A DNA stretch of 64,000 bases from Lutimaribacter salitolerans (GTDB taxonomy: Bacteria; Pseudomonadota; Alphaproteobacteria; Rhodobacterales; Rhodobacteraceae). This document shows, one piece after another, positions 27,632-37,282 of the stretch (position 1 is its first letter; each line of letters opens with the position of its first letter). The stretch is from NCBI RefSeq assembly GCF_042677865.1, contig NZ_JBHUDD010000157.1:24252-88251 (forward strand), read 5' to 3'. The notes beneath the pieces are model-generated. The model worked only from the letters and a program-made list of their open reading frames with translations, was not told the DNA's origin and did not search any database. A program made the position numbers and the translations under genes.

Positions 27632-28387
27632 ATGAGCGTGACCAACCTGAAACCCAATATGGACCACTGGCAGGAGCGCGTCGATCTGGCCGCGGCCTTT
27701 CGCTGGACCGCGCGTCTGAACATGCACGAGGCGGTGGCGAACCATTTCTCGCTGGCGATCAACGACGATGGCACCCGGTTCCTGATGAACCCCAACCAGA
27801 TGCATTTCTCGCGCATCCGTGCGTCCGACCTGATCGTGGTCGATGCCAACGATCCCGAGACCCTGAAAGGGCCGAACGCGCCCGACCCCACCGCCTGGGG
27901 ACTGCACGGCGGCATCCACCGGCACTGCGCGCACGCGCGCTGCGCGATGCATGTCCATTCGATCCACGCCACGGTGCTGGCCTCGCTTGCCGACAGCCGC
28001 CTGCCCCCGATCGACCAGAACTGTGCCACTTTCTTCAACCGCTACGTCATCGACGACGGCTATGGCGGTCTGGCGTTTGAAGAAGAGGGCGAGCGTTGCG
28101 CGCGCCTGTTCGACGACCCGAAAAAAAAGGTGATGATCATGGGCAATCACGGTGTGCTGGTGATCGGCGACACCGTGGCCGACACGTTCAACCGCATGTT
28201 CTATTTCGAACGCGCCGCCGAAACCTACATCCGCGCGCTGCAGACCGGCCAGCCGTTGCGCGTTCTGCCCGACGAGATTGCAGAAAAGACCGCGCAGGAG
28301 CTGGAAGCCTACCCCGAGCAGGATGCCCGCCATCTGGGCGAGCTCAAGGCGATCCTGGATGATGAGGGTGCGAATTACGCCAGCTAG
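27632..28387 (+). CDS. Class II aldolase/adducin domain protein
   Basis: The 251-residue protein has the class II aldolase zinc site: EAVANHFSLAIN near the N-terminus, HRHCAHARCAMHVHSIHATVLASL with the metal histidines, and the late His in MIMGNHGVLVIGDTVADTFNRMFYFERA. Relatives include fuculose-phosphate-type aldolases and decarboxylases; this longer adducin-like group often has no proven substrate. GAAAGGAG precedes the ATG. Likely one transcript with the VOC gene and perhaps the thiolase, 85 bases on. Confidence 0.92.
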   Translation: MSVTNLKPNMDHWQERVDLAAAFRWTARLNMHEAVANHFSLAINDDGTRFLMNPNQMHFSRIRASDLIVVDANDPETLKGPNAPDPTAWGLHGGIHRHCAHARCAMHVHSIHATVLASLADSRLPPIDQNCATFFNRYVIDDGYGGLAFEEEGERCARLFDDPKKKVMIMGNHGVLVIGDTVADTFNRMFYFERAAETYIRALQTGQPLRVLPDEIAEKTAQELEAYPEQDARHLGELKAILDDEGANYAS

Positions 28388-28472
28388 ACGTGACGTGACG
28401 GAACGTCGCGGCTGCCAATCGGCGCGCGGCGGCGTAAAGCTGCGCGCAAACCAGTCTTGAGGAGGAACAGAC

Positions 28473-29651
28473 ATGAGCGACGACATCGTTATCCTGGGCG
28501 GCGCACGCACCGCCATCGGCACGTTCGGCGGCAGCCTTGCGGGCACTGCCCCTATCGACACCGCCACCACCGCCGCAAAGGCCGCGATGGAACGGTCGGG
28601 CGTCGAGGGCGGCCAGATCGGCCACGTGGTGTTCGGCCACGTCATCAACACAGAACCCCGCGACATGTACCTGAGCCGCGTGGCGGCCATTCAGGCCGGC
28701 ATCCCCGACACCTCGCCCGCGATGAACGTCAACCGACTTTGCGGCTCGGGCGCGCAGGCGATCGTGTCGGCCACGCAGGCGCTGATGCTGGGCGATGCCG
28801 ATTTTGCGCTGGCCGGCGGGGCCGAGGCGATGTCGCGCAGCCCCTATATCATCCAGGATCAGCGCTGGGGCGCCAAGATGGGCGATATCAAGACGCTCGA
28901 CATGATGCTGGGCGCGCTGAACTGCCCCTTCGGCACAGGGCATATGGGTGTGACGGCCGAGAATGTTGCGGGCGAGCATGGCATTTCGCGCGAGGATCAG
29001 GATGCGTTCGCACTGGAATCCCAGCGCCGTGCCGCCGCCGCCATCGAAGCCGGGTATTTCAACGACCAGATCGTGCCGGTCGAGGTGCGGGTAAAGCGCG
29101 ACACGGTGGCGTTCGACACGGATGAGCACCCCAAGGCGACATCGGCCGAGGCTCTGGCCGGTCTGCGCCCCGCCTTCCGCAAGGATGGCAGCGTGACGGC
29201 GGGCAATGCCAGCGGCATCAATGACGGGGCCGCCGCCATCGTGCTGGCCCGCGCCAGCGCCGCGCAATCCGCCGGTCTGACACCGAAATTCCGCGTGCTG
29301 GGCTATGCCCATGCCGGCGTCCGCCCCGAGGTGATGGGCATCGGCCCGATCCCCGCGGTGGAAAACCTGCTGGCGCGCACCGGGCTCAAGGTCACCGATT
29401 TCGACGTGATCGAAAGCAACGAGGCGTTTGCCGCACAGGCAGTCGCGGTCAACAACGGCCTCGGGCTGGACCCTGCCCGCGTGAACCCCAACGGCGGGGC
29501 GATCGCACTGGGGCACCCGGTCGGCGCGACCGGCTGTATCGTCACCGTCAAGGCGATGTACGAGCTGGAGCGGACCGGCGGCAGCAAGGCACTGATCACC
29601 ATGTGCATCGGCGGCGGTCAGGGCATCGCCATCGCGATCGAGCGTATCTGA
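28473..29651 (+). CDS. Acetyl-CoA C-acyltransferase (thiolase II family)
   Basis: The 392-residue thiolase has the nucleophilic cysteine in NVNRLCGSGAQAIVSA (about residue 90), AEAMSRSPY, the active histidine in NPNGGAIALGHPVGATG and the second cysteine in ALITMCIGGGQG. It is close to beta-ketothiolases such as BktB and PhaA-like enzymes, which condense or cleave 3-ketoacyl-CoAs. AGGAGG 8 bases before ATG supports the start. Whether it works in PHA synthesis or degradation cannot be told here. Confidence 0.94.
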   Translation: MSDDIVILGGARTAIGTFGGSLAGTAPIDTATTAAKAAMERSGVEGGQIGHVVFGHVINTEPRDMYLSRVAAIQAGIPDTSPAMNVNRLCGSGAQAIVSATQALMLGDADFALAGGAEAMSRSPYIIQDQRWGAKMGDIKTLDMMLGALNCPFGTGHMGVTAENVAGEHGISREDQDAFALESQRRAAAAIEAGYFNDQIVPVEVRVKRDTVAFDTDEHPKATSAEALAGLRPAFRKDGSVTAGNASGINDGAAAIVLARASAAQSAGLTPKFRVLGYAHAGVRPEVMGIGPIPAVENLLARTGLKVTDFDVIESNEAFAAQAVAVNNGLGLDPARVNPNGGAIALGHPVGATGCIVTVKAMYELERTGGSKALITMCIGGGQGIAIAIERI

Positions 29652-29668
29652 GCCCGCGACAATCGGCA

Positions 29669-29689
29669 GGGTGGGCGATCTGCCCACCC
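29669..29689. terminator. Hairpin between convergent thiolase and pbpC genes
   Basis: GGGTGGGC (29669-29676) pairs perfectly with GCCCACCC (29682-29689) around GATCT. It lies in the 45-base gap between stop codons and is followed by CGCCTTTC, so it is a probable terminator with a weak T-tract. Confidence 0.65.
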
Positions 29690-29696
29690 GCGCCTT

Positions 29697-31733
29697 TCAA
29701 TCAATGCGTATCTGCGCACGGGCCGCACGGCCCTGCGCATCGATCACCGACAGGGCAAGATAGCCCGCGCTGGGGGTCGGCAGGGTAATCTCGCGCCGAT
29801 GCTGGCCGGTGGCGACAGGCGCGCCGTTGGCAAGCACGGTAAACGGCGCCACCCCGTCGCGCAGTTTCAGGGTCAGCACACCGCTGCCGTTCAGGTCCAG
29901 CCGCGCGCCATCAGGCGGGAACGCCAGTTTCGGCGCATTCTGCGCCGGCGCGAACACCGCATCGCGGCTGCGAAACCGTTGCAGGTTCGGCGGCAGCCGA
30001 TCGTTGGACACCAGCAACGCATCACGCGGCGGAGGCGGCAGCGGGTCGGGGCGCGATTTCAACCGCGCAAAGGCCTGAAACAGCACCGGCGCGGCCAGAT
30101 CGCCACCAAACGCCCCCGGCACCGGCGTGCCATCGGCGCGGCCCATCCAGACGCCTGCAACGTGCCGCCCGTCGAACCCCACCGCCCAGGCATCGCGATG
30201 GCCGTAGGAGGTGCCCGTCTTGTAGGCCAGCCGCATCTGCGCGGCGCCCTTGGGCGGGGCCAGCCCGGCAAGGATATGGCCCACGGACCACGCCGCGCGC
30301 GCGCTGGTCAGGCTGCGCGCCGCAACCGCAGAACCATGGCTGCGCAGCGGCACCGCCTGCCCGCCATTGGCCAGCCCGGCGTAGATCTGCACCAGATCAT
30401 GCAGGCTCAGTCCCACACCGCCCAGGGCCACCGCCAGCCCCGGCCTGCCGCCCGGAATGACCGGCTGCGTCCCGGCCCGCTGCATCGCCGCCACCAGCCG
30501 CGCCGGTCCCAGCGCCTGCGTCATCGCCACGGCGGGGATGTTGAGCGAGAGTTGCAGGGCCTGCTCCACCGTCACCTCGCCGCGGAACTGCCCGTCGAAA
30601 TTCTGCGGCGCATAGCCGCCAAAGCCCATGGGCCGGTCCGGCATCAGGGTCTGCGGATGCGCCAGCCCCTGATCGAACCCCAGCGCGTAGATCAGCGGCT
30701 TCAACGTCGATCCCGGCGAGCGCAGCGCCTGCGTCATGTCGACAAAGCCCTGCCTGCGGTCGGCGGTGTAATCCGGCGATCCGACATGGGCCAGAACCTC
30801 GCCCGTCCGGTGATCGGCCACCAGCATGGCGATGGACAGCCGGTCGGGGCGACCATGCAGCGCGCTGCGGGCAAGCTGCTCCAACGCGGATTGCAGGGTC
30901 GCATCCAGCGTCGTGTCATGGGCCTGCGCGCCCGGATCGGCCTGCACCAGCGCGTCGCCCAGATGCGGGGCCTGCATGGGAAAGGCGCGGCGGGTGGTTG
31001 GCACGGGTTCCGACAGGGCAGCCTCGGCGCTGGCATCGTCCAGCACGCCCGCGCGTACCATACGGGCCAGCACCCGGTCGCGCGCTTTGGTGGCAGACTG
31101 ATGGGCACGGTCGGGGCGGCGGGCCTCGGGCGATTGCGGCAAGGCAACCAGCAGGGCGGCCTGTGCCGGCGTCAGGCGATTCGGTTCCTTGCCGAACCAC
31201 GCCAGCGTCGCGGCGCGGATGCCCTCGATGTTGCCGCCGAAGGGTGCCCGCGTCAGGTACAGCGACAGGATGTCGTCCTTGCCAAGCAGGCGTTCCAGCG
31301 CCAGCGCCAACCGGATCTGGCGCAGCTTGCCCCGCCATGCGCCGGTGCCGCTGTTCTCAAGCAACCGCGCCACCTGCATGGTCAGGGTCGATCCGCCCGA
31401 GGTGACGCGCCCGTGCCACACGGCCTGCGCCGTGGCGCGGATCATCGCCAGCGTATCAACACCTGCGTGGCGGTAGAACCGCTTGTCCTCATAGGCCAGC
31501 AGCATCGCCAGATAAGCCGGATCGACCTGCGCCGGGGTGGCCCCCAGCCGCCAGCGCCCATCCTCGACCGGGTAGGCGCGCAAAAGCTGCCCGTTCCGGT
31601 CGCGGATTTCCACCGATTGCGCAACGAGCGTGGGCGGCAATGTGGTCGCGTCGATCCATCTGTCCGCCGAATCGCGCAGCCCCGCCCCGGCCCACAGCAG
31701 CGCCGTTACGAGGATCAGCGCGCGCCAGATCAC
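29697..31733 (-). CDS. pbpC: Penicillin-binding protein 1C
   Basis: The 678-residue bifunctional peptidoglycan synthase begins at GTG 31733, which overlaps the alpha-2-macroglobulin stop (GTGA), followed by a signal anchor (WRALILVTALLWAGAG). The glycosyltransferase domain (GT51) has YEDKRFYRHAGVD and SGGSTLTMQVARLLE; the transpeptidase domain has SPGSTLKPL (SxxK), LSLNIPA (SxN) and YKTGTS (KTG). A BiPBP_C domain closes the protein. It pairs with a bacterial alpha-2-macroglobulin, a conserved association thought to couple wall repair to protease inhibition. Confidence 0.96.
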   Translation of the reverse strand: MIWRALILVTALLWAGAGLRDSADRWIDATTLPPTLVAQSVEIRDRNGQLLRAYPVEDGRWRLGATPAQVDPAYLAMLLAYEDKRFYRHAGVDTLAMIRATAQAVWHGRVTSGGSTLTMQVARLLENSGTGAWRGKLRQIRLALALERLLGKDDILSLYLTRAPFGGNIEGIRAATLAWFGKEPNRLTPAQAALLVALPQSPEARRPDRAHQSATKARDRVLARMVRAGVLDDASAEAALSEPVPTTRRAFPMQAPHLGDALVQADPGAQAHDTTLDATLQSALEQLARSALHGRPDRLSIAMLVADHRTGEVLAHVGSPDYTADRRQGFVDMTQALRSPGSTLKPLIYALGFDQGLAHPQTLMPDRPMGFGGYAPQNFDGQFRGEVTVEQALQLSLNIPAVAMTQALGPARLVAAMQRAGTQPVIPGGRPGLAVALGGVGLSLHDLVQIYAGLANGGQAVPLRSHGSAVAARSLTSARAAWSVGHILAGLAPPKGAAQMRLAYKTGTSYGHRDAWAVGFDGRHVAGVWMGRADGTPVPGAFGGDLAAPVLFQAFARLKSRPDPLPPPPRDALLVSNDRLPPNLQRFRSRDAVFAPAQNAPKLAFPPDGARLDLNGSGVLTLKLRDGVAPFTVLANGAPVATGQHRREITLPTPSAGYLALSVIDAQGRAARAQIRID

Positions 31734-34700
31734 GGAGTCACTGCAACGCTGCCCGTATCGGTGCGGGCGCGATACTGCGGGCGATACATATCCTCGACCG
31801 TGGCGGCGGGGTGGTGATAGCGCCCCGGTGTAGTGGCCCGCGCGATATAGGCCAGCGTGAACGGATTGCTGCCGGTCCAGTCCACCGCCGCAAGAAAGCG
31901 GTCGGCGCGGAATTCGGCATGCTGCGCCTCGGCCGTGTCCAGCCAATCGAGCGCGCGGATGTCACCGCTGCGCAACAGGTTGGGGTTGTCGATCTCGAAC
32001 CCCGCCGGCAGCGGGTCGTTGACCATCAGACGCGCGCCGGTGGGCTGGAACGGAGTGATGCGCAGAACGGCGACCATGCGGGTGCCGGTGGCCACGCTGG
32101 CAGGGTCGATGACGTTCCCGTCCATGTCGAAATACTGCCGCTCGATCGCATAGCCGTAGCCGCCTGCCGGGTCGGGCTGCTGCGGGACGCCAAGCGTGGT
32201 CAGGGTGACACGCGCGTCGCCCGCCCCGGTGTTGGACAGGGTCAGGGGCTGCGCCAGATCATCGGCAAAGCGGCGCACCAGCGGCCCGGTTGGGGCCTGC
32301 CCGTTCAGCAGCAAGCCATCGGTCGGGTCATCCACCAGCGCGCGGGCGGCCATCAGGGTCCATGCGGCCTCTTGCGTGGAGGGCTGGCCGCTGTTCTGCG
32401 CCACATAGGTGGTCAGGGCTGCGCGGTCTATCGCCGTGCTGCCCGCCTCGGACGCCAGCGCCAGCAGGCCCGCCGCATCGCGCAGCGGGGTGCCATAATC
32501 CGCGCGCCACAGGGGCGGCTCGTCCGTGCCAAGTTGCGGGGTCAGCTTGCGCGCGGCGGTAGAGAACATCGCATCCGCCCGCGTCTGATCACCATAGGCG
32601 GCCAGCGCCGCCCCCAGTTGCGCCGCCGCCAGCGGGGTGGCAAAGGCATCGGCCTTTTCATCCGCATAGTAGCGCAGATCGCCCATGTTCGCCGCGCCTT
32701 CACGGGCCAGAACAAGCAGCGCATAGGCCAGCGCCTCGCCGCCGTCGTCGAAATCCGGGGTATAGTTGACGCGGTTGCGCAGGTTGTCCAGCGCGCTGCG
32801 CAGGGCCAGATCGGGCACGTCATGGCCAGCGGTGCGGGCACGCGACAGAAAGTCTGTCACATAGGCGTCGAGCCAGAAATCCCCGCCCTCGGCCCGCCAC
32901 AGCCCGAACCCGCCGCCCGAGGCCTGACGGGTCAGGATGCGCGCCGTCGCCTGCGTGATCTGCGCGTCGATCTGCGCGCGGTTGCCAAGGCCAAGCAGCT
33001 CGGCGACCGAGGACAGATAGAGCAGCGGCAACGCCTGGCTGGTGATCTGCTCGGTGCAGCCGTAGGGATAGCCATCCAGCCGCGCCAGCAGGCCCGGCAC
33101 ATCCAGCTGCGCCAAAGGCCCGGCCGACAGCATCGCCTGCCCGGTGCCGGGGCGATACTGCGCCAGAACATCGGCGTCAAAGGACAGGGTTTCGCCCGGG
33201 GCCAGCGTGATTTGCCGCGTCCTGGCGGTTTCGGGGTCGTTCGCGCGCACCGGCAGGGTCAGGGACTTGGTCAGTTGCCTGCCAACCGGCGTGGTCAACG
33301 CGATGCGGATCTCGTGATCGCCCACATCCTGCGCGGTTATCGGCACCGACAGCACCTGCTTGCCCTGATCGGTCAGGGTGATCTGCGACGGGATCGCAGC
33401 GGCATCCAGCGTTACACCATCCGCCGTCACCTCCAGTCCCATCTGCCCAGACGGCCCGGTGGTGTGGATCACTTCCAGCAGCAGGCGGCTGTCATCGCCG
33501 GGCGACAGGAATTGCGGCAGGCTGGCGGTCACGACCACCGGGTCAGCAACCACCACATCGGCCTGCGCCTGCCCCACGGCGCGCGGGCTCCAGGCCACGG
33601 CCATCAGGCGGACGGTGCCGTTGAAATCCGGCAGGTCAAAGCTGACCTCGGCCCGGCCATCCGCGTCCACGGTAACCGGACCGGTGAAATAGGCCACCAG
33701 TTCCTCGGTCGGGGGCGGGCTTTGCATCTGAAGGGCCGATCCGGCATCGCCGCCCGACCGGACCTGCCCCATCGCGCCGTTCAGACCGTCGATCAGACGG
33801 CCATAGACATCGCGGATTTCCACGCCGAGGCGGCGTTGGCCGAAATAGTGTTCGGCAGGATCGGGAGACTCAAACCCGGTCAGGTTCAGGATGCCCAGAT
33901 CGACCGCGGCAAGGGTGACATGGGCGGTCTCGCCCGCGGTCACGTCCTCCACCTGCACCCCGGCGACCAGTGGCCCGCGCGGGTCGGCGCGGTCGGGCGC
34001 GTCGATGCTGACCTGCAACAGGCGATCGCCACGTTCAACCGAGGCATGGACCAGACCCAGCGCACGCGCTGGATTGCGGCCTGCGGCCACATCCATCGGC
34101 CGGATCGCCTGCGCCGCGACATAGACACCCGCGCCCCACTCATCGGTCACGGGCAGGTCGATCAGGTTTTCGCCCTCGGTCAGGTCAACCGCCTGCATCG
34201 ACACCACACGGTTCGACATCACCGTGACCAGCGCCTTTCCGGGCGAACGCGGCACCACGCGGAGCCGCGCGGTATCGCCGGGGCGATAACCTGACTGATC
34301 CATCGACACCTCAAGCATGTCCGGTGTCGTCGCCGGATTGGCGGGCGCGTACCACCCGGCATGGAAATCGACGGACGAGGCGGTATAGGGACCGCTGCTT
34401 TCCACGACCAGCTCGTACCGGCCCCAATCGACGGATGCAGAGATCGCCTGCGGCTCGGTGCCCAGCATGACGGTGCCACTGGCCACGCGGCTGCGGGTCG
34501 TCACCGGCTCCCACTGCCAGTCACCGTATTGGGAATACCATTGATAGCGCGTTTCGACCCGGTTCAGCACCCAGTCTGCCTGTATCGGCGCGGTGGCGAT
34601 CAGGGTGAAATCGGCATTGCTGCCCTGCGACAGCACATCGTCGAACCCCGGTTTGATCCCGATCAGAGGCGTTGTGGCGGCCAGCGCGCGGGTGATGCGG

Positions 34701-37135
34701 CGTTCGACCGGGCGGCCCGAGCCTTCGGTCACGCGGATGTCCACCCGCGCCTCGGCCGGGCCTGTGTAATCGCCCGTTTCGGGGAACTGCAACGGCAGCA
34801 CCGCGCGGCCCTGCGCATCGGTGCGGACAGTGTCCAGCCCGGTCGCGCGGCCACGAAACGTGTCGTCATACCGCCCAAAGACATAGCCGGGATGATCGGG
34901 CAGGCTGCGGCTGGGCAGCAGACGCAAGGTGCCCTCGACCGCCAGATCGACCCCGGGCGCGCCAAACAGATAGCGCGCATTGACCGTCACCGCAGGCGCG
35001 TCGGCGGGGCGCAAGGGGCCGTCGGGCAGGGTCAGGTCGAAATCGATACGCTCGGGCAGGAAATCCTCGACCAGCAGATCGGTGGCGGCGATGGCGGGCG
35101 CATCCGGGTCGGCCCGCAGCTCCAGCCGCCATGTGCCGCGCGGGGCGGTCTGCGCGACCGGCAGGGCGAACACATGCCCGCCCGCGCTGTCGTTGTCCGA
35201 CAGGGTGCGCGAATACTCGACCCCGTCGGGCCGCGTCAGGATCGCGGTGAGCGGCAGGCCGGGGATCGCCTGCGCCTGCCCGTCGCGGACAAGGGCAGTG
35301 GCATGGATCACCTCGCCTGCGCGATAGGCCCCGCGATCGGTAGTCAGGAAGGCGTCGATCGGGCCGGGGGCCTCGCGCCCCTCAACGCCCCGGTCGGACA
35401 GATCGAACGCCGGATCCGTGAGCGACAGAAAGGCCATATCGGTATCGCCATCGCTGACCGTGACCAGCGCAGGCGCCGCCCCGCCACTGCCGCGCATCAG
35501 CCCCGGCGAAAAACTGGCCAGCCCCATCGCATCGGTGGTAGCAGAGCCCAGCACACGGTTGGATTGCGCGATCAGCGTGACGGTCAGCCCTTCACGCGGG
35601 GCGGCATCGCCAAGACCGCGCACCAGCACATGCAGCCCGTCGGTGCCCGACAGGGTGGTCACACCCAGATCGGACAGCACGAACCACTGCGTTGCCCCCG
35701 GATCGTCATAGCCATCGACACCGGGAACCGAGGCGGACAGCGCATACAGCCCCGGGGCCAGATCGGCCACGATGTCGCCCATCGGCAGACGCGTGGTCAT
35801 GTCGGCGTTCAGGGTATTCTGCACCTCGCCCTGCCCTTGCCAGACCTGCTCACCCACTTGGTCCGCGAACTGCGCACGCTCCCATTGCGACAGGCGGTTG
35901 CCGAACAATCCGTTCTGCATGGTCCGCAGCAGGTTGCGGTCATCGACCCGGCGCAGGGTCAGGCCCAGCGTGTCCAGATTGACTGTCTGCACCGGCAGCG
36001 CCGCATCGGCCCCGCGCGGCAGCACATAGGCACGGCCCGGAAACACGATTGATGGCGCGCGGTCACGCACATAAAGCCGCAGGTCAACGTCCTTGATCAA
36101 CGTCTCGCCGGTGGCATCGGGCAGACCTTGCCGAAAGGTCAGGGCATAGCGTTCGCCATGGGACAGCCCGGAGATGCAGATCTGCCGCCCCTCGGCCTGC
36201 ACCGCCATGGTGGCGTCGGGCAGGCGGATGTAGTCGGCATACTCGACCCCGTGTTGCGCCAGCGGCTCGGAAAACTCGGCGCAGATGCGCGGATCGGCCA
36301 GATCGCTTTCAACCCGGCTGTCGGTGATGCGAAAGCCGTACTTGCCCACGGCCTCCTCCAGCAAATCGGCAAGATCGTCGCGCGGTTGCAGGCTTTGCGC
36401 CAGTCGCAGCGCCGGGATCATGTCGCGACCGCGAAAACTCGCTTCGAGCGCGCGGGCAAGGGTTTCCAACGCGCTGACCTGCTGGCCGGCCGTGGCGGCG
36501 CGCAGATAGGCGTTGATGGCAGCAGGCAGGGCCCGCTGGCGATAGGTGGCCGTGTTGTTGTCGGTCCGGACCTGCAACCCCAGCCGGGCATACTCGGCCC
36601 ACAGATCGCTGCGGTCCGCATGTGCCAGCGCGCCCCCGGTCCAGCGAAAGGCGTTTATGAGATCCTGCGCGGCGCGGCGTTCTGCGGCGGCCTCAAGCAT
36701 CCGGTCAAGCGTGTGTTGCCCCGATGGGTGCAGCGTGCCGATGGTGGCGGCCAGATCGCGGGCCGCGTCCAGCGTGTCCGCACCAAGGTAGGACAGATCG
36801 GCGGCACGGGTCTGGCCGAGCGTCAGCGCCTGAGGATCGGTGTTGCGCCGCTCGGCCGAAACCGCGCCCTGATAGTCCACGCGCTGATCGATGCCGGTCT
36901 TGGGAAAACAGGCGTTCGAGCGGCTGTTGAAGGTGAAGGCCACGCAGCGCGTATCGGCGCGACAGGCACGCTCGCAAGCCTCGACCGTGGTGTTGAACAG
37001 CGCCTGCAGGTCGCCGCCATAGAAATCCGTGTCGCGGGTGACGATGAACCGTTCGGACGGCATTGCCGATTGCGCGATCGCGCCCCCCGGCAGCAAGGTC
37101 AGAGCGACGACAAGGGCGGCGAAAATGGGGCGCAT
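31730..37135 (-). CDS. Bacterial alpha-2-macroglobulin with N-terminal PAN/Apple domain
   Basis: This 1801-residue periplasmic protease trap has a signal peptide (RPIFAALVVALTLLPGGAIAQS). Residues about 27-98 form a PAN/Apple-like domain with cysteines in EACERACRADTRCVAF and NACFPKTG. Macroglobulin domains follow, including AYRAGEVIHATALVRDGQA, the bait region and the thioester motif in YPYGCTEQITSQALPL (C1360 and Q1363). The complement-like helical domain contains ARILTRQASGGGFGLWRAEGGDFWLDAYVTDFL. No lipobox was seen, so it should be soluble. It is the upstream gene of the pbpC pair and heads the transcript; a histidine kinase gene is divergent 147 bases away. Confidence 0.95.
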   Translation of the reverse strand: MRPIFAALVVALTLLPGGAIAQSAMPSERFIVTRDTDFYGGDLQALFNTTVEACERACRADTRCVAFTFNSRSNACFPKTGIDQRVDYQGAVSAERRNTDPQALTLGQTRAADLSYLGADTLDAARDLAATIGTLHPSGQHTLDRMLEAAAERRAAQDLINAFRWTGGALAHADRSDLWAEYARLGLQVRTDNNTATYRQRALPAAINAYLRAATAGQQVSALETLARALEASFRGRDMIPALRLAQSLQPRDDLADLLEEAVGKYGFRITDSRVESDLADPRICAEFSEPLAQHGVEYADYIRLPDATMAVQAEGRQICISGLSHGERYALTFRQGLPDATGETLIKDVDLRLYVRDRAPSIVFPGRAYVLPRGADAALPVQTVNLDTLGLTLRRVDDRNLLRTMQNGLFGNRLSQWERAQFADQVGEQVWQGQGEVQNTLNADMTTRLPMGDIVADLAPGLYALSASVPGVDGYDDPGATQWFVLSDLGVTTLSGTDGLHVLVRGLGDAAPREGLTVTLIAQSNRVLGSATTDAMGLASFSPGLMRGSGGAAPALVTVSDGDTDMAFLSLTDPAFDLSDRGVEGREAPGPIDAFLTTDRGAYRAGEVIHATALVRDGQAQAIPGLPLTAILTRPDGVEYSRTLSDNDSAGGHVFALPVAQTAPRGTWRLELRADPDAPAIAATDLLVEDFLPERIDFDLTLPDGPLRPADAPAVTVNARYLFGAPGVDLAVEGTLRLLPSRSLPDHPGYVFGRYDDTFRGRATGLDTVRTDAQGRAVLPLQFPETGDYTGPAEARVDIRVTEGSGRPVERRITRALAATTPLIGIKPGFDDVLSQGSNADFTLIATAPIQADWVLNRVETRYQWYSQYGDWQWEPVTTRSRVASGTVMLGTEPQAISASVDWGRYELVVESSGPYTASSVDFHAGWYAPANPATTPDMLEVSMDQSGYRPGDTARLRVVPRSPGKALVTVMSNRVVSMQAVDLTEGENLIDLPVTDEWGAGVYVAAQAIRPMDVAAGRNPARALGLVHASVERGDRLLQVSIDAPDRADPRGPLVAGVQVEDVTAGETAHVTLAAVDLGILNLTGFESPDPAEHYFGQRRLGVEIRDVYGRLIDGLNGAMGQVRSGGDAGSALQMQSPPPTEELVAYFTGPVTVDADGRAEVSFDLPDFNGTVRLMAVAWSPRAVGQAQADVVVADPVVVTASLPQFLSPGDDSRLLLEVIHTTGPSGQMGLEVTADGVTLDAAAIPSQITLTDQGKQVLSVPITAQDVGDHEIRIALTTPVGRQLTKSLTLPVRANDPETARTRQITLAPGETLSFDADVLAQYRPGTGQAMLSAGPLAQLDVPGLLARLDGYPYGCTEQITSQALPLLYLSSVAELLGLGNRAQIDAQITQATARILTRQASGGGFGLWRAEGGDFWLDAYVTDFLSRARTAGHDVPDLALRSALDNLRNRVNYTPDFDDGGEALAYALLVLAREGAANMGDLRYYADEKADAFATPLAAAQLGAALAAYGDQTRADAMFSTAARKLTPQLGTDEPPLWRADYGTPLRDAAGLLALASEAGSTAIDRAALTTYVAQNSGQPSTQEAAWTLMAARALVDDPTDGLLLNGQAPTGPLVRRFADDLAQPLTLSNTGAGDARVTLTTLGVPQQPDPAGGYGYAIERQYFDMDGNVIDPASVATGTRMVAVLRITPFQPTGARLMVNDPLPAGFEIDNPNLLRSGDIRALDWLDTAEAQHAEFRADRFLAAVDWTGSNPFTLAYIARATTPGRYHHPAATVEDMYRPQYRARTDTGSVAVTP

Positions 37136-37282
37136 GGCAAATCTCCGAAGCTATGCGTGCATGGTGACAGCGGGGACGAGTCGGCGCAACGCCCAACCCC
37201 TGCCCCGATTAACGACATATTCACCACAGGGGCGGAATTTGGGCGCCATGGGAGTCGCGACAGATCACGTCGGAGAACGGGC

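Noticed and set aside
31640..34294. An 884-codon plus-strand frame opposite the alpha-2-macroglobulin gene
   Set aside because: Antisense shadow without recognisable domains or ribosome site.
36128..37282. 385-codon upstream extension of the soluble hybrid kinase
   Set aside because: It is antisense to the A2M N-terminus; the kinase homology, ribosome site and ATG at 37283 define the true start.
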